DNA of 64,000 bases from Alphaproteobacteria bacterium casp-alpha6 (lineage in GTDB: Bacteria; Pseudomonadota; Alphaproteobacteria; Rhodobacterales; Rhodobacteraceae), in assembly GCA_001510135.1 (NCBI GenBank), contig LFER01000028.1, forward strand, positions 1 through 64,000, read 5' to 3'. Each line of letters starts with the position of its first letter. Position 1 is the first letter of the stretch. A program made the position numbers and the translations under genes. Positions 37,375 to 47,110 of the stretch are shown here, piece by piece. Under the pieces are notes generated by a model, which worked only from the letters and a program-made list of their open reading frames with translations, was not told the DNA's origin and searched no databases.

Positions 37375-38736
37375 TTATTTTTTGCCTGGTCTGCCGTCAA
37401 ATTTCTTTTCAATATCTGACCAGCAGTCGATGTAATCATCCTGAAGTGGCGCTTCTTGCGCTGCAAATTGGGTCAGATGCTGAGGAAAGCGCGTTTCAAA
37501 CATGAAGGACATTGTATTGGCAAGTTTCTGCGGTTCAAGCGTCGCATTGGATGCTTTTTCAAAGGCTTCCTTGTCAGGACCATGGGGCAACATCATATTA
37601 TGAAGGCTCATACCGCCGGGAACAAAGCCCTGAGGTTTGGCATCATACTGACCATAAATATTGCCCATAAGTTCGGACATGATGTTTTTGTGATACCATG
37701 GCGGACGGAATGTATCCTCTGCCACGTTCCAACGATCACGAAAGAGGACAAAATCGATGTTTGCGGTGCCCTCAACGCCAGATGGGGCGGTAAGCACCGT
37801 GTAAATGGAAGGATCGGGGTGATCAAACAGGATCGCCCCGACAGGGCAATAATCGTTGAGGTTATATTTGTAGGGCGCATAATTGCCATGCCATGCCACC
37901 ACATCCAAGGGAGAATGCCCAATCTCAGTTTCATGAAACTGACCACACCATTTGATCACAACACGCGACGGCGTTTCACGATCCTCAAAGGCGGCGACTG
38001 GGGTCTTGAAGTCACGTCTGTTGGCAAGGCAATTGGCCCCAATGGGTCCACGAGAAGGCAGCGCAAAGGTCTGTCCGTAATTTTCACAGACAAATCCGCG
38101 CGCCGGACCGTTCAGCACTTCGACTCGGTACAAAAGTCCACGTGGAATGACCGCGATTTCCTGCGGGGCAAGATCAATGATGCCAAGTTCTGTGAAAAAT
38201 CGCAGTTGTCCTTCCTGCGGAACGATCAATAACTCGCTGTCCGCGGAATAAAAATATGTATCCTCCATAGAGGCGGTCACGAGGTAAATGTGGCTCGCCA
38301 TTCCGGTTTGTGTGTTCACGTCACCTGCCGTGGTCATGGTTCGCATGCCCGTTAACCAAGTCAGAGGGGCGTCTGAATAAGGCACGGGATCCCAGCGATA
38401 CTGTCCCAGCGAAATGACATCAGGCACCACATTGGGCGCGGTATTCCATAAGGGAAGGTCAATTTTGCGATATCTGTGGGAATGTTTCACAGAAGGGCGA
38501 ATCCGATAGCACCACGTGCGTTCGTTCTGGTGGCTTGGAGCGGTAAAGGCCGTGCCGGACAATTGTTCGCCATAAAGCCCGTAATTACATTTCTGTGGGC
38601 TGTTGCGCCCCTGTGGCAGGGCGCCGGGCAAAGCTTCGGTTTCAAAGTCATTGCCAAACCCAGGCATATAGCCAGGCGTCAGGGCCGTTTCTTGAGCGGC
38701 TTGAACAAACGTGTTGGGTTGGGACTGGTCTTTCAT
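37375..38736 (-). CDS. hmgA: homogentisate 1,2-dioxygenase
   Basis: A 453-residue non-haem iron ring-cleaving enzyme that turns homogentisate into maleylacetoacetate. Conserved parts include [24 protein letters not shown] and the iron ligand region [13 protein letters not shown] to [14 protein letters not shown] and [15 protein letters not shown]. The ATG at 38736 has AAGAGG upstream; codons before it belong to the regulatory region. First gene of the minus-strand aromatic run and divergent from a MarR regulator gene. Confidence 0.97.
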   Translation of the reverse strand: MKDQSQPNTFVQAAQETALTPGYMPGFGNDFETEALPGALPQGRNSPQKCNYGLYGEQLSGTAFTAPSHQNERTWCYRIRPSVKHSHRYRKIDLPLWNTAPNVVPDVISLGQYRWDPVPYSDAPLTWLTGMRTMTTAGDVNTQTGMASHIYLVTASMEDTYFYSADSELLIVPQEGQLRFFTELGIIDLAPQEIAVIPRGLLYRVEVLNGPARGFVCENYGQTFALPSRGPIGANCLANRRDFKTPVAAFEDRETPSRVVIKWCGQFHETEIGHSPLDVVAWHGNYAPYKYNLNDYCPVGAILFDHPDPSIYTVLTAPSGVEGTANIDFVLFRDRWNVAEDTFRPPWYHKNIMSELMGNIYGQYDAKPQGFVPGGMSLHNMMLPHGPDKEAFEKASNATLEPQKLANTMSFMFETRFPQHLTQFAAQEAPLQDDYIDCWSDIEKKFDGRPGKK

Positions 38737-38755
38737 GGCAACACCTCTTGAATTA

Positions 38756-38784
38756 GTTACAGATATAACAGTTGCAAATGTAAC
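38756..38784. promoter_or_regulatory. two adjacent 14-bp palindromes between hmgA and marR
   Basis: GTTACAgaTATAAC (38756-38769) and GTTGCAaaTGTAAC (38771-38784) each match GTTRYA-NN-TRYAAC with one mismatch between arms, and their centres are 15 bp apart. The outer halves also form a perfect 9-bp inverted repeat (TTAGTTACA 38753-38761, TGTAACTAA 38779-38787). They cover the spacer and -10 of the hmgA promoter and the -35 of the marR promoter, as expected for a MarR operator that controls both genes. Confidence 0.7.
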
Positions 38785-38790
38785 TAACAA
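38762..38790 (-). promoter_or_regulatory. predicted hmgA promoter
   Basis: On the minus strand, TTGTTA (38785-38790) and TATATC (38762-38767) are separated by 17 bp. This would put the transcript start near 38755, leaving a leader of about 20 bases before the hmgA ATG with its AAGAGG site. Confidence 0.5.
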
Positions 38791-38800
38791 GACTTATTCT
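38772..38800 (+). promoter_or_regulatory. predicted marR promoter
   Basis: TTGCAA (38772-38777) and TATTCT (38795-38800) are separated by 17 bp. The transcript would start at or beside the marR ATG at 38807, which has no ribosome-binding site, so the message may be leaderless. Confidence 0.45.
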
Positions 38801-38806
38801 TCCCTC

Positions 38807-39244
38807 ATGACCTCAGACCTTGACTTTGATATCCGACAATTCATACCCTATCTGCTCAATCAGGCGGCAGAAGAGAGCAGCCTCGCTTTTCAACGTATTT
38901 ACAAAGACCGCTACGGCATGTTGCGCGGTGAATGGCGGGTCTTGTTCCATTTGGGAATTTATGAACGCATGACCGCCAAAGACATCACGGATCGTGCGCG
39001 CATTCATAAAACAAAAGTCAGCCGCGCGGTGCATAAAATGCAGTCAAAAGGATATTTAACCCGCGTTCCGGACGAAAATGATAGACGCAAAGAATGGTTG
39101 GAACTGACCAAGCTTGGGCGCGCGGTTTATGAAGACTTAAAGCGGGCGGCACGGGATTATGACGAAGCCCTGCTTGGGGCCTTTTCCGATAGTGAAATTG
39201 CCGGATTGAAACGTCTGCTCGGACGGTTGGGTCGTCCGACGTGA
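38807..39244 (+). CDS. MarR-family regulator of the homogentisate cluster
   Basis: A 145-residue MarR protein with a dimerising N-terminus, a winged helix-turn-helix near residues 50-75 (MTAKDITDRARIHKTKVSRAVHKM) and a wing with PDENDRRKEWLELTKLG. It diverges from hmgA and probably represses it until homogentisate or a related aromatic binds. I chose the ATG at 38807; the frame runs back into hmgA, but that region is promoter DNA. Ligand and mode are inferred from HmgR-type systems. Confidence 0.88.
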   Translation: MTSDLDFDIRQFIPYLLNQAAEESSLAFQRIYKDRYGMLRGEWRVLFHLGIYERMTAKDITDRARIHKTKVSRAVHKMQSKGYLTRVPDENDRRKEWLELTKLGRAVYEDLKRAARDYDEALLGAFSDSEIAGLKRLLGRLGRPT

Positions 39245-39323
39245 AAAATGAGGTTAAAACGCGTTTCCTGAAGGGACTTGCAGGGTTGAAGCAGTCATCT
39301 GACACTGTCTGGATTGGTTGGCG

Positions 39324-40133
39324 TCAGAACTCAATCGACACATTGGGCAAATCCAAAGTTTTAACCAGATCGCGCAGTTCCTGACGTGCTGCGATATTGG
39401 AAATATTGAGCTGTTTCACCCCAATATCTTTCAGATCCAACAAGGTCAGACCGCGAGGAAACAATTCACGGAAAATGACGCGTTCACTAAATCCGGGGGC
39501 AATGCGAAACCCGATCCGTTTTGACAGTTTCACAAGCGCGCGTTCCATCTTTTGTTTATTGACCATCTGCTGGGCGCCCATTCGGTTGCGCAAAATGATC
39601 CAATCGATGGGCGTGAGGCCGGCTTGGGCACGCAACTGACGCGCATGCCAGACCATTTCAGAATAAACTGAAGGCCCCTCAATGCGTTCTCCATCCGCAC
39701 CAATCCGCGCCAAAAGGTCGAAATCCACAAAGCTGTCATTAAGAGGAGTGATCAGGGTGTCCGCCAAAGAATGTGCCACTTGGCTTAGCCTAGTGTGGGA
39801 CCCAGGACAGTCGATGAGGATAAATTCACAATTTGATTCCATTGCCGCGATGACGGCAGAAAGGCGGTGGTCAAACACATTTTCGCCTTCAGGAACGGTC
39901 GCTTTATCAATTTCGGGCAACGAATAAAATTCAGGACTTTTCAAATCAAGCCCAATTTCACTTAAGTGATTGCGCCGATTGATGCAGTAACGTCCAAAGG
40001 TTTGTTGGCGAAGGTCAAGGTCGACCGCCCCTACCTTATGACCCATCCGCGCAAGCGCTGTCGCCACATGCATCGTCACAGTAGATTTGCCGGCCCCACC
40101 TTTTTCGTTTCCAACTACAATTATATGTGCCAT
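39324..40133 (-). CDS. mipZ: division-plane positioning ATPase MipZ
   Basis: A 269-residue ParA/MinD-family ATPase. It has the deviant Walker A KGGAGKST (residues 11-18), DLDLRQQTFGRY and ILIDCPGSHTRLS. The long middle insertion and C-terminal LDLKDIGVKQLNISNIAARQELR match alphaproteobacterial MipZ, which binds ParB at the poles and inhibits FtsZ to place the septum. No parB is adjacent, as is normal for mipZ. A single gene with a 225-bp gap before rmuC's end. Confidence 0.92.
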   Translation of the reverse strand: MAHIIVVGNEKGGAGKSTVTMHVATALARMGHKVGAVDLDLRQQTFGRYCINRRNHLSEIGLDLKSPEFYSLPEIDKATVPEGENVFDHRLSAVIAAMESNCEFILIDCPGSHTRLSQVAHSLADTLITPLNDSFVDFDLLARIGADGERIEGPSVYSEMVWHARQLRAQAGLTPIDWIILRNRMGAQQMVNKQKMERALVKLSKRIGFRIAPGFSERVIFRELFPRGLTLLDLKDIGVKQLNISNIAARQELRDLVKTLDLPNVSIEF

Positions 40134-40358
40134 TCAGCATCATCCCAGTATGAATTCGTTACTTTTATTCTATACGCTTCGCTTTGGCCAAGGTGAAGAT
40201 TAATACGCAAAATTATGTGTCACTGTCCGCTGTTAGAGGTTGAGAGACTGAACCGCTTCTTTTGTCCACGCACAAACCTGAAGATTGTATTAACATAAAT
40301 TCTGTTTTTGACAAAAAAGACCTGTTTCTTTTAAAAAAACACATCTTAACGCTGCGTT

Positions 40359-41507
40359 TCACAGTCCATCTCCGATGGAGGGCGCCACTGAAGACGTGTC
40401 TGAGTCAATTTCTTCAAAATCAAAGGCATCCAGCCGCCGCGCGCGTCGCCCTGCCTTATCAGCGCTGATTTTTATTTCGGAAATATCCTTTGCCGCCTGC
40501 GAGAAATGCCGGTCAAGATTTTCAACCCGCGTTCCCAATCTGTCTACATCCTGATAAAGAAGTCCCAGCTCTTTTCTGATAGCCCCGGCCTGCTCACGCA
40601 TACGTGCGTCCTTCAGGATGGCGCGCATCGTGTTCAATGTGGCCATACATGTGGTCGGGGATACGATCCAAACCCGCGCGCTAAAACCTTCGCGTACAAG
40701 ATCAGAAAAATTGGCGTGAAGCTCTGCGTAAACGGCTTCTGAGGGCAGAAACATTAATGCCCCATCAGCAGTTTCCCCTTCTATGATGTATTTTTCGGAA
40801 ATATCGCGGATGTGCTTTTTCACCGCCTGACGCATCAATTTTGCGGCCTCTGCAATATCACGGTCGTTTTGGGCGGCGCGTAGTGCTTCGTAAGCTTCAA
40901 GGGGAAATTTACTGTCAATCGCAATGGGTCCCGGCGGATTGGGAAGATGGATCAGACAATCCGCACGCCGCCCGTTGGAAAGCGTGGCCTGCAAAGTGTA
41001 GCTGTCGCTGGGAAGCGCCTTTGTCACAATATCATTGAGCTGAATTTCACCAAAGGCGCCGCGCGTCTGTTTGTTTGATAGAATATCCTGAAGGCTCAGA
41101 ACGTCTCCGGACAGTTTGGTGATATTGTCCTGTGCTTTGTCAATCGCCATGAGCCTCTGTTGTAGCTCTCCCAAGGAATGGGCTGTGCGACGGGAGGAAC
41201 CCTGCAGGTTTTCGGTCATTTGCTGCTGTACCTGCGCCAGCCTTTGTTCCAACAGTTGCATCATTCCGTTCTGGGATTTGGTTTGGACGTCGGACACATG
41301 GTGAAGCCCACCGGTCAGCCGTTCCTGACCAGCGCCCAAATCTTGGACCCTTTGGCCCAGCACGTTGAGTTGCAGCGCGAGAGGTTCCACCAGTTTTGCG
41401 GATCTGTTCGATGCACGCAGGCTCAGCCACAACATAACCAAAACAAGCAAGGCGACCAGAAGGGCGATCTGTATCACAGGGTTGTTGAAATCAATACTTG
41501 CCGTCAT
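40359..41507 (-). CDS. rmuC: DNA recombination protein RmuC
   Basis: A 382-residue protein with one N-terminal membrane helix (residues 13-29), a coiled-coil middle part and the C-terminal RmuC nuclease-like core (TRGAFGEIQLNDIV, GPIAIDSKFPLEAYEAL, GEGETADGALMFLPSEAVYAE-like). RmuC limits inversion recombination between short repeats. Its ATG overlaps the mutL stop by four bases, so the two DNA-maintenance genes form an operon. Confidence 0.95.
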   Translation of the reverse strand: MTASIDFNNPVIQIALLVALLVLVMLWLSLRASNRSAKLVEPLALQLNVLGQRVQDLGAGQERLTGGLHHVSDVQTKSQNGMMQLLEQRLAQVQQQMTENLQGSSRRTAHSLGELQQRLMAIDKAQDNITKLSGDVLSLQDILSNKQTRGAFGEIQLNDIVTKALPSDSYTLQATLSNGRRADCLIHLPNPPGPIAIDSKFPLEAYEALRAAQNDRDIAEAAKLMRQAVKKHIRDISEKYIIEGETADGALMFLPSEAVYAELHANFSDLVREGFSARVWIVSPTTCMATLNTMRAILKDARMREQAGAIRKELGLLYQDVDRLGTRVENLDRHFSQAAKDISEIKISADKAGRRARRLDAFDFEEIDSDTSSVAPSIGDGL

Positions 41508-43354
41508 CGCCTGCCAAACAACCGTTCAATGTCGGATAATTTCAATTCCACGTATGTGGGCCGTCCATGGTTGCACTGACCGGAATGGGGGGTAGTTTCC
41601 ATTTCGCGCAACAGCGCGTTCATTTCTTCTCCGCGAAGTCGTCGTCCCGACCGCACGGAACCATGGCAGGCAACGCGGCTCAGCACTGCGTCGATTTTGT
41701 CTTTAATTGATTGCGTATGTTCCTGATCATTGAGCTCATCCAGAACGTCCAAGACAAGTGCCTTGACGTCTGTATCCCCCAATATCGCAGGCGTGGACCG
41801 CACAGCTATCGCGCCAGTGCCAAAGGGTTCAATTGACAGCCCGAGGCTGTCCAATGTGTCACGAACCCCCATCAATCGCCCGCAGTCATCGGCGCTCAGG
41901 TTGATAATTTCGGGGATTAAAAGCGCCTGAGAGGCAACACCGCTTTGCTGCATCTGGGTTTTCAGTTTCTCGTAAACCAGCCGTTCATGCGCGGCGTGCT
42001 GATCGACAATCACCATCCCGTCTCTGGTTTGGGCGATGATATAATTTTCATGGACCTGCCCCCGCGCGGCCCCTAAAGGATAGTGTTCTTGTGGTTTTTC
42101 CGGGGTGGGTTCCGTCGATGTGTCGTCAATGTCATTAACGCGCGCAAACACAGCCTCGGTCTCTGAAGACTGTGGAGCATGAAATTGGTAATTCGCCGCT
42201 TTGACCGCCCCGCTTGGGCGGTCCATCTGATATGAAAAGCCTTGTTGCGGCATTGTCTCTGCCCGCGCGGCACCAAGCATTGAGGCCGCCACGGTCGAGG
42301 ACGCGCGATGACCTGCTTCTGCAAGTGTATGTCGCAGGGCAGAAATAATCAGTCCCCGTAACACCCCGGGTTGGCGAAACCGGACTTCGGATTTTGCGGG
42401 GTGCACGTTCACGTCGACCAGAGTCGGGGCACAGTCCACGAACAACACTGCGGCGGGATGTCTGTCACGGGAGAGAAAATCGCTATAGGCGGCGCGTAAG
42501 GCGGCGATCAAAAGTTTGTCTCGAACGGGGCGATTGTTCACGAACATATATTGCATGACTGCTGCCCCCCGAGAAAATGTGGGCAAGGCGGCATACCCGC
42601 TCAGCGTGAACCCATCACGTTCTGCCTGAACAGCGACAGCGTTCTCTGCAAACTCCTTTCCTAAAATTTGCATCAAACGGCGGTGTAAGGCATCGAAAAG
42701 ATCACCCGTTTCCGGCAAGACTTTGAAGAGCGCGCGTGATGTTCCTCCGGAAACATCATGCACGTCAAACCCCACAGAGGGGGACGCCATAGCAAGACGT
42801 CTTATCACATCTAAAATACTTTGGGTTTCGGCGCGATCTGTGCGCAGGAATTTCAAACGCGCGGGCGTTGCATAAAAGAGGTCGCGCAATTCTATTTGCG
42901 TTCCCTGCGCGAAGGCTGCTGGTTTTGAGGGGGACAGGGTGCTTCCCGAAACAGAAATCTGGCTTCCCTCAAAGCCGCTGGCACGGCTGATGATGCTCAG
43001 ACGCCCAACCGCACCCAGTGAGGGTAAGGCTTCGCCGCGAAAACCGAAGCTTTGGATATTCGTAAGGTCAGATCCGTCGATTTTAGAGGTTGCATGTCGG
43101 CTGAGCGCGAGGGGTAGGTCATCAGGGCGCATGCCGCAGCCGTCATCGATTACCCGGATCAGCGTTTTACCACCATCAGAAATATCAACGCGAACATGGC
43201 GCGCACCGGCGTCCAAGGCATTTTCGACAAGCTCTTTGACCGCAGAAGCAGGGCGTTCCACCACTTCGCCCGCCGCAATACGATTGATCGACGCCTCATC
43301 TAATTGGCGAATACGCGGTAAATCTTCCGATATATGGGGTAGTGCATTTGACAT
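41504..43354 (-). CDS. mutL: DNA mismatch repair protein MutL
   Basis: A 616-residue GHKL ATPase. N-terminal motifs are ELVENALDAGA, DDGCGM and GFRGEALPS; a linker of about 100 residues follows. The C-terminal dimer domain has DQHAAHERLVYE, which fits the DQHA(X)2E(X)4E metal motif of MutL endonucleases, and ACHGSVRSGRRL. So this MutL probably nicks DNA itself, consistent with lack of MutH in the group. The ATG at 43354 begins the conserved part; an in-frame upstream extension is unlikely. Coupled to rmuC. Confidence 0.96.
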   Translation of the reverse strand: MSNALPHISEDLPRIRQLDEASINRIAAGEVVERPASAVKELVENALDAGARHVRVDISDGGKTLIRVIDDGCGMRPDDLPLALSRHATSKIDGSDLTNIQSFGFRGEALPSLGAVGRLSIISRASGFEGSQISVSGSTLSPSKPAAFAQGTQIELRDLFYATPARLKFLRTDRAETQSILDVIRRLAMASPSVGFDVHDVSGGTSRALFKVLPETGDLFDALHRRLMQILGKEFAENAVAVQAERDGFTLSGYAALPTFSRGAAVMQYMFVNNRPVRDKLLIAALRAAYSDFLSRDRHPAAVLFVDCAPTLVDVNVHPAKSEVRFRQPGVLRGLIISALRHTLAEAGHRASSTVAASMLGAARAETMPQQGFSYQMDRPSGAVKAANYQFHAPQSSETEAVFARVNDIDDTSTEPTPEKPQEHYPLGAARGQVHENYIIAQTRDGMVIVDQHAAHERLVYEKLKTQMQQSGVASQALLIPEIINLSADDCGRLMGVRDTLDSLGLSIEPFGTGAIAVRSTPAILGDTDVKALVLDVLDELNDQEHTQSIKDKIDAVLSRVACHGSVRSGRRLRGEEMNALLREMETTPHSGQCNHGRPTYVELKLSDIERLFGRR

Positions 43355-43533
43355 ACCACAAATTGTAGCATGTTTCTCCGCGATTCTGCTATGTCTAACT
43401 TTGAGAATTTTTGCAGGCATTTCGGATGTGAACCATAAACGAAATGGCTTTTTCGCTTTGTCATCTTACATTCCAAATGCGATGGATCTAGATAGGAAAC
43501 GCAAGAGTCATTTCCGCTGATTAGGAGGATGTA

Positions 43534-44127
43534 ATGTACAAAATTGTTGGATCAGTAAAAAGTAGGGCGTTCAGAGTGTTGTGGTTGCTCGAAGAACTGG
43601 GCCTAGCCTATGAACATCTGAATTTTGCACCACATTCTGAAGAGGTTCTGCGTTATAACCCAAGTGGCAAAGTACCAGTTCTCGTTGATGGTGATGCCGT
43701 GATTTCGGACTCAACTGCGATTATGACCTATTTGGCGGATAAACATGGCGGCTTAACTGCCAAAGCTGGAACCTTGGCACGTGCACGGCAGGACGCAATG
43801 CTGCATCAGGTTCTGGACGAGGTGGACGCCGTTTTATGGGCCGCCTCCCGGAGATCGCTGGGATTGTCCAAGATGCAGGATGCAGAGGCTATTCGCGGCG
43901 CGTTTGAGGCGGAGTATGCCAGAAATATTGATCGGATTCTTACACAGATAAAGGGCCCATGCCTGATGGGAGAGGACATCACGATCCCTGACCTTGTACT
44001 CACCCATTGCGGGGGATGGGCCTTTGTTGCGAAATTTCCAACAGACAATGCAGAGTTTAAAAACTATCTCAAAACCATGCGCGCACGTCCTGCCTATCAA
44101 CGGGCGAGCGTATTGGCCCAGAGTTAG
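43534..44127 (+). CDS. glutathione S-transferase family protein
   Basis: A 197-residue GST with a thioredoxin-fold N-terminal half (SRAFRVLWLLEELGLAY, NPSGKVPVLVDGD, SDSTAIMTYLAD) and an all-helical C-terminal half. AGGAGG precedes the ATG. Substrate unknown. Its TAG overlaps the convergent flavoprotein gene's TAA by three bases. Confidence 0.9.
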   Translation: MYKIVGSVKSRAFRVLWLLEELGLAYEHLNFAPHSEEVLRYNPSGKVPVLVDGDAVISDSTAIMTYLADKHGGLTAKAGTLARARQDAMLHQVLDEVDAVLWAASRRSLGLSKMQDAEAIRGAFEAEYARNIDRILTQIKGPCLMGEDITIPDLVLTHCGGWAFVAKFPTDNAEFKNYLKTMRARPAYQRASVLAQS

Positions 44128-45314
44128 TGGGTTTGGTGTTGCAAGTACTCGATCGCCTTCGTCCCTGCCCATCGGCCCGTGGCAAGAGCAGCTGAAATCA
44201 GGTAGCCCCCAGTGGGGGCTTCCCAATCGAGCATCTCTCCGACGCAAAAAACCCCGGGCATAGATTTTATCATCAAGGTTTCATCCAAAGCGTCAAAAGA
44301 TACTCCGCCACCCGTCGAAATTGCCTCTTCGATAGGTCGCAACCCCTCATGAAGGACAGGCAAATTCTTTATTAGTTTTGCCAATTCTTCTGCGTCCTTT
44401 GGAAGCGGTCGCGCGAATTCATGCAAGAGAGATTGTTTTTCGGGACCAAGTTTAAGAGCTTTGCGCCAAAAAGTGCTTTGACTGTCTTTGCCCTTGGGTT
44501 TGTTCAGCGCCGTTATGATTTTATTCAGGGACCAATCTGGCAGTAAATCAATTTTCAGATCCTTGTTTTGACGCAAATCACGGGTGATTTCGTAAATACC
44601 ACTGCCTTCCAGCCCTTTAGCGCTGATTACGGCTTCGCCGCGTACCCTGCGGGCATTTGTGAGGAAGGTGACAGATTTGAGCGGTTTGCCAAATTGGGTG
44701 CTCATATGGGAGGACCAGTCAATTCTGACCGCCACATTGCAGGGGGTAAAGGGCGCAAGCGGAATTTTTTGGCCTGCAAACCATGCAGTCCAAGCCCCGT
44801 CAGAACCTAACCTTGGCCAGCTCGCCCCCCCAAGTGCCAGAATCGTCACGTCAGGACAAAGCTCTTGCGTACCTTCGGGTGTCTCAAAGGCAAAGGTGCG
44901 TCCATCCCCGCCGGCCCATCGCCATCGTGTCCGCAGAGTGACCCCTTGGTCTGACAAGCGCGCCAGCCAGGATCTCAGCAAGGGGGATGCTTTCATCACC
45001 TTGGGAAAAACGCGTTTTGTCGAGCCGACAAAGGTCTCCGCCCCCAGTCCGTCTGCCCATGCGGTCACGTCCTTGCTTTGAAAGGTGCCTAATATAGGTG
45101 TCAGCAGGGACTGTCTGCCCCAGTATGCCTGTTGAAAAGTTTCAAAGGTCTCGTCTTTTGTCAGGTTCAGCCCTGATTTTCCTGCCATCAGAAATTTACG
45201 GCCCGCTGAGGGTTTTGCTTCAGCGATTGTAACAGAAATGCCGGCCGCACTCAGCCGGTCAGCCGCCATGAGCCCCGAGGGCCCGCTTCCTATCACCAGC
45301 GCCTGTTTGCGCAA
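44124..45314 (-). CDS. BaiN/HI0933-like flavoprotein (PP_4765 type)
   Basis: A 396-residue NAD(P)/FAD-dependent oxidoreductase. FAD motif VIGSGPSGLMAADRLSAAG, the AGRKFLMAGKSGLNLT segment and the C-terminal STGGGVSFDAL with FCVGEMLDWEAPTGGYLI place it in the family of TIGR03862 flavoproteins, whose role is not established. I take a TTG at 45314 directly before the FAD motif; upstream codons fall inside mscS-like coding sequence. It overlaps that gene by 56 bp, so it is translated in a different frame from the same transcript. Confidence 0.87.
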   Translation of the reverse strand: MRKQALVIGSGPSGLMAADRLSAAGISVTIAEAKPSAGRKFLMAGKSGLNLTKDETFETFQQAYWGRQSLLTPILGTFQSKDVTAWADGLGAETFVGSTKRVFPKVMKASPLLRSWLARLSDQGVTLRTRWRWAGGDGRTFAFETPEGTQELCPDVTILALGGASWPRLGSDGAWTAWFAGQKIPLAPFTPCNVAVRIDWSSHMSTQFGKPLKSVTFLTNARRVRGEAVISAKGLEGSGIYEITRDLRQNKDLKIDLLPDWSLNKIITALNKPKGKDSQSTFWRKALKLGPEKQSLLHEFARPLPKDAEELAKLIKNLPVLHEGLRPIEEAISTGGGVSFDALDETLMIKSMPGVFCVGEMLDWEAPTGGYLISAALATGRWAGTKAIEYLQHQTH

Positions 45315-46629
45315 AATTAACCACCCCTTTTTCTGCCCTGAGCTCAACCACCCGTTGCGGATAAGGGATGGTGATATTGTGTTCTTTGAGCGCATTCCAG
45401 ATTAAAAACAAGACGTCAGATGAATATTTGTGTTTTCCATCGTCAATTCCGTTCACCCAGAATTCGACTGAGAAATCAACACCATTGTCGCCAAACCCGC
45501 GCAATTCACAATCTGGTGGATAGGGTTTGCTGAGAACTTCAGGGTGTTGGGACACTGCTTTTTCGATAATATCAGGCACCAGATTGATGTCTGTGTCATA
45601 AGACACTGAAAACGGGGCCTCGTGGCGATTTGCGCTGCCTTGATCTGAATAATTGACCACGCGGGTGGTGATGAAATCTTCGTTTGGAACAACAATCCAC
45701 CGACCATCGTAGGTTTCTAGGATCATGGTGGAGCGCGCGGTGGTTTTGACGATGGTTCCCGCTTCTCCGCCATCCAGTTCGACGTAATCGCCTACGGTGG
45801 CCTGACCTTCGAGCAAAAGGATCACGCCAGAGATAAAGTTTGACGCAATCTTTTGCAGACCAAAACCAAGGCCGACGCCGACAGCGCCCCCGAGGACAGC
45901 CAAAGAAGTCAACGAAATCCCCATGATGTTCATCAAAACGAGAAAGGCGGCGCCAAAGATCATGATCTCGGCTGCTTTGCTTGCCAATTGACGGGTGGCG
46001 GGGCGCATTTCCTCCTGCTTGCTGATAAAGCCTGAAGATTGGTCGTAGGACCAACGTCCAAACCAAAAAATAATGCTGCCGACAACGATAAACTGAACCA
46101 GCCATAAAAGGTCAAAGGACAGGTTGCCAAGCGGGACAACGGTTGCTTTGAGCTGTGAGGCCACAAATTCGATCAACCCCAAAGCATAAAGCGCGCCGAC
46201 TGGAATGAGAACAAATTTACCCAAGAATTTCAGCATGGGATCATGCAGCATTGTTCTTGCAAAGGTGCGGATGGCGAGGAAAAGAAACACACGTTTGCCA
46301 AAGGCAATCACGGCACCTGATCCAAATACAGAGCGTGTGACGGATTCCCCAATTCCCGTCAATGCATAGGCCAGTAGCGGCAGGATCAATGGCATGAAGC
46401 GAAGCACAAAGCGACGCGTTTTGGCAATGGGGCCCGTGGCCTCATCCGCCGGCGCCAGAAGGGCTGCGATCACGGGGTTAAACTTGCGCGTTAAGATGAC
46501 TGCCAGAAAATAGGCAAAGAGCAAGATCAAAAATTGCGACCATGCTGCTGGGCTTAGAAGCCAAGGTAACGCAAACTCATACACTGGCTTGGCATAGGCC
46601 AAAGCCTTCTCAAATACCGCAGGTTCCAA
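45259..46629 (-). CDS. MscS-family mechanosensitive ion channel
   Basis: A 456-residue inner-membrane protein. Several N-terminal helices are followed by the conserved pore helix (GGAVGVGLGFGLQKIASNFISGVILLLEG in part), a beta domain (VGDYVELDGGEAGTIVKTTARST) and a cytoplasmic cage ending near VVELRAEKG. It opens under membrane tension to release osmolytes. Extra helices make it a medium-size MscS relative, not the minimal channel. First gene of a two-gene unit with the flavoprotein. Confidence 0.92.
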   Translation of the reverse strand: MEPAVFEKALAYAKPVYEFALPWLLSPAAWSQFLILLFAYFLAVILTRKFNPVIAALLAPADEATGPIAKTRRFVLRFMPLILPLLAYALTGIGESVTRSVFGSGAVIAFGKRVFLFLAIRTFARTMLHDPMLKFLGKFVLIPVGALYALGLIEFVASQLKATVVPLGNLSFDLLWLVQFIVVGSIIFWFGRWSYDQSSGFISKQEEMRPATRQLASKAAEIMIFGAAFLVLMNIMGISLTSLAVLGGAVGVGLGFGLQKIASNFISGVILLLEGQATVGDYVELDGGEAGTIVKTTARSTMILETYDGRWIVVPNEDFITTRVVNYSDQGSANRHEAPFSVSYDTDINLVPDIIEKAVSQHPEVLSKPYPPDCELRGFGDNGVDFSVEFWVNGIDDGKHKYSSDVLFLIWNALKEHNITIPYPQRVVELRAEKGVVNFAQTGAGDRKRALGAHGG

Positions 46630-46708
46630 AGGCCGTATCCCTCATGATTCCTTATGACACCTTGACATCTACATGACGCGAAGTGCCTCATAAGGCAAGA
46701 GGTGCTCT

Positions 46709-46996
46709 ATGTCGGATCCAATTTGTCCATTGTGCGAACGGCCCATTCCGGAGGATGTTCCCCAAAGTCTGCACCATCTGATCCCACGTTCAAAGGGCGG
46801 TAAAGGCGGGGAAACAGTGTTGTTGCATCATCAATGTCACAAAGAAATACACGCCGCCTTGAGCGAAGGTGCGTTGGCGCGCAATTTCAATACGATTGAG
46901 GCGTTAAAGGTCCATCCGCGGCTGATGAGGTATATTTCGTGGGTGGCAAAACGCCCTGCATCGTTTATTTCGCGCACGAAAGTTAACAGGCGGTGA
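46709..46996 (+). CDS. small HNH endonuclease-like protein
   Basis: A 95-residue protein with the HNH metal site: CPLCERPIP, LHHLIPRSKGGKGG and LLHHQCHKEIHAAL. It has two CxxC-type half ligands and His-His residues. Such small HNH proteins are common in alphaproteobacteria, and few have known roles; it need not be a restriction enzyme. AAGAGG precedes the ATG. It stands alone, divergent from mscS. Confidence 0.85.
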   Translation: MSDPICPLCERPIPEDVPQSLHHLIPRSKGGKGGETVLLHHQCHKEIHAALSEGALARNFNTIEALKVHPRLMRYISWVAKRPASFISRTKVNRR

Positions 46997-47110
46997 GCAG
47001 CCTTTTTGCCGGTTGTGGCCTGCTGAGATCGGAGTTTTGAGTATTTTCACAAAGAAAAAGTGGAAGAGATTTTTCCGGGGTCAAATTCTAGAAAGATCAT
47101 GGATATCGGT

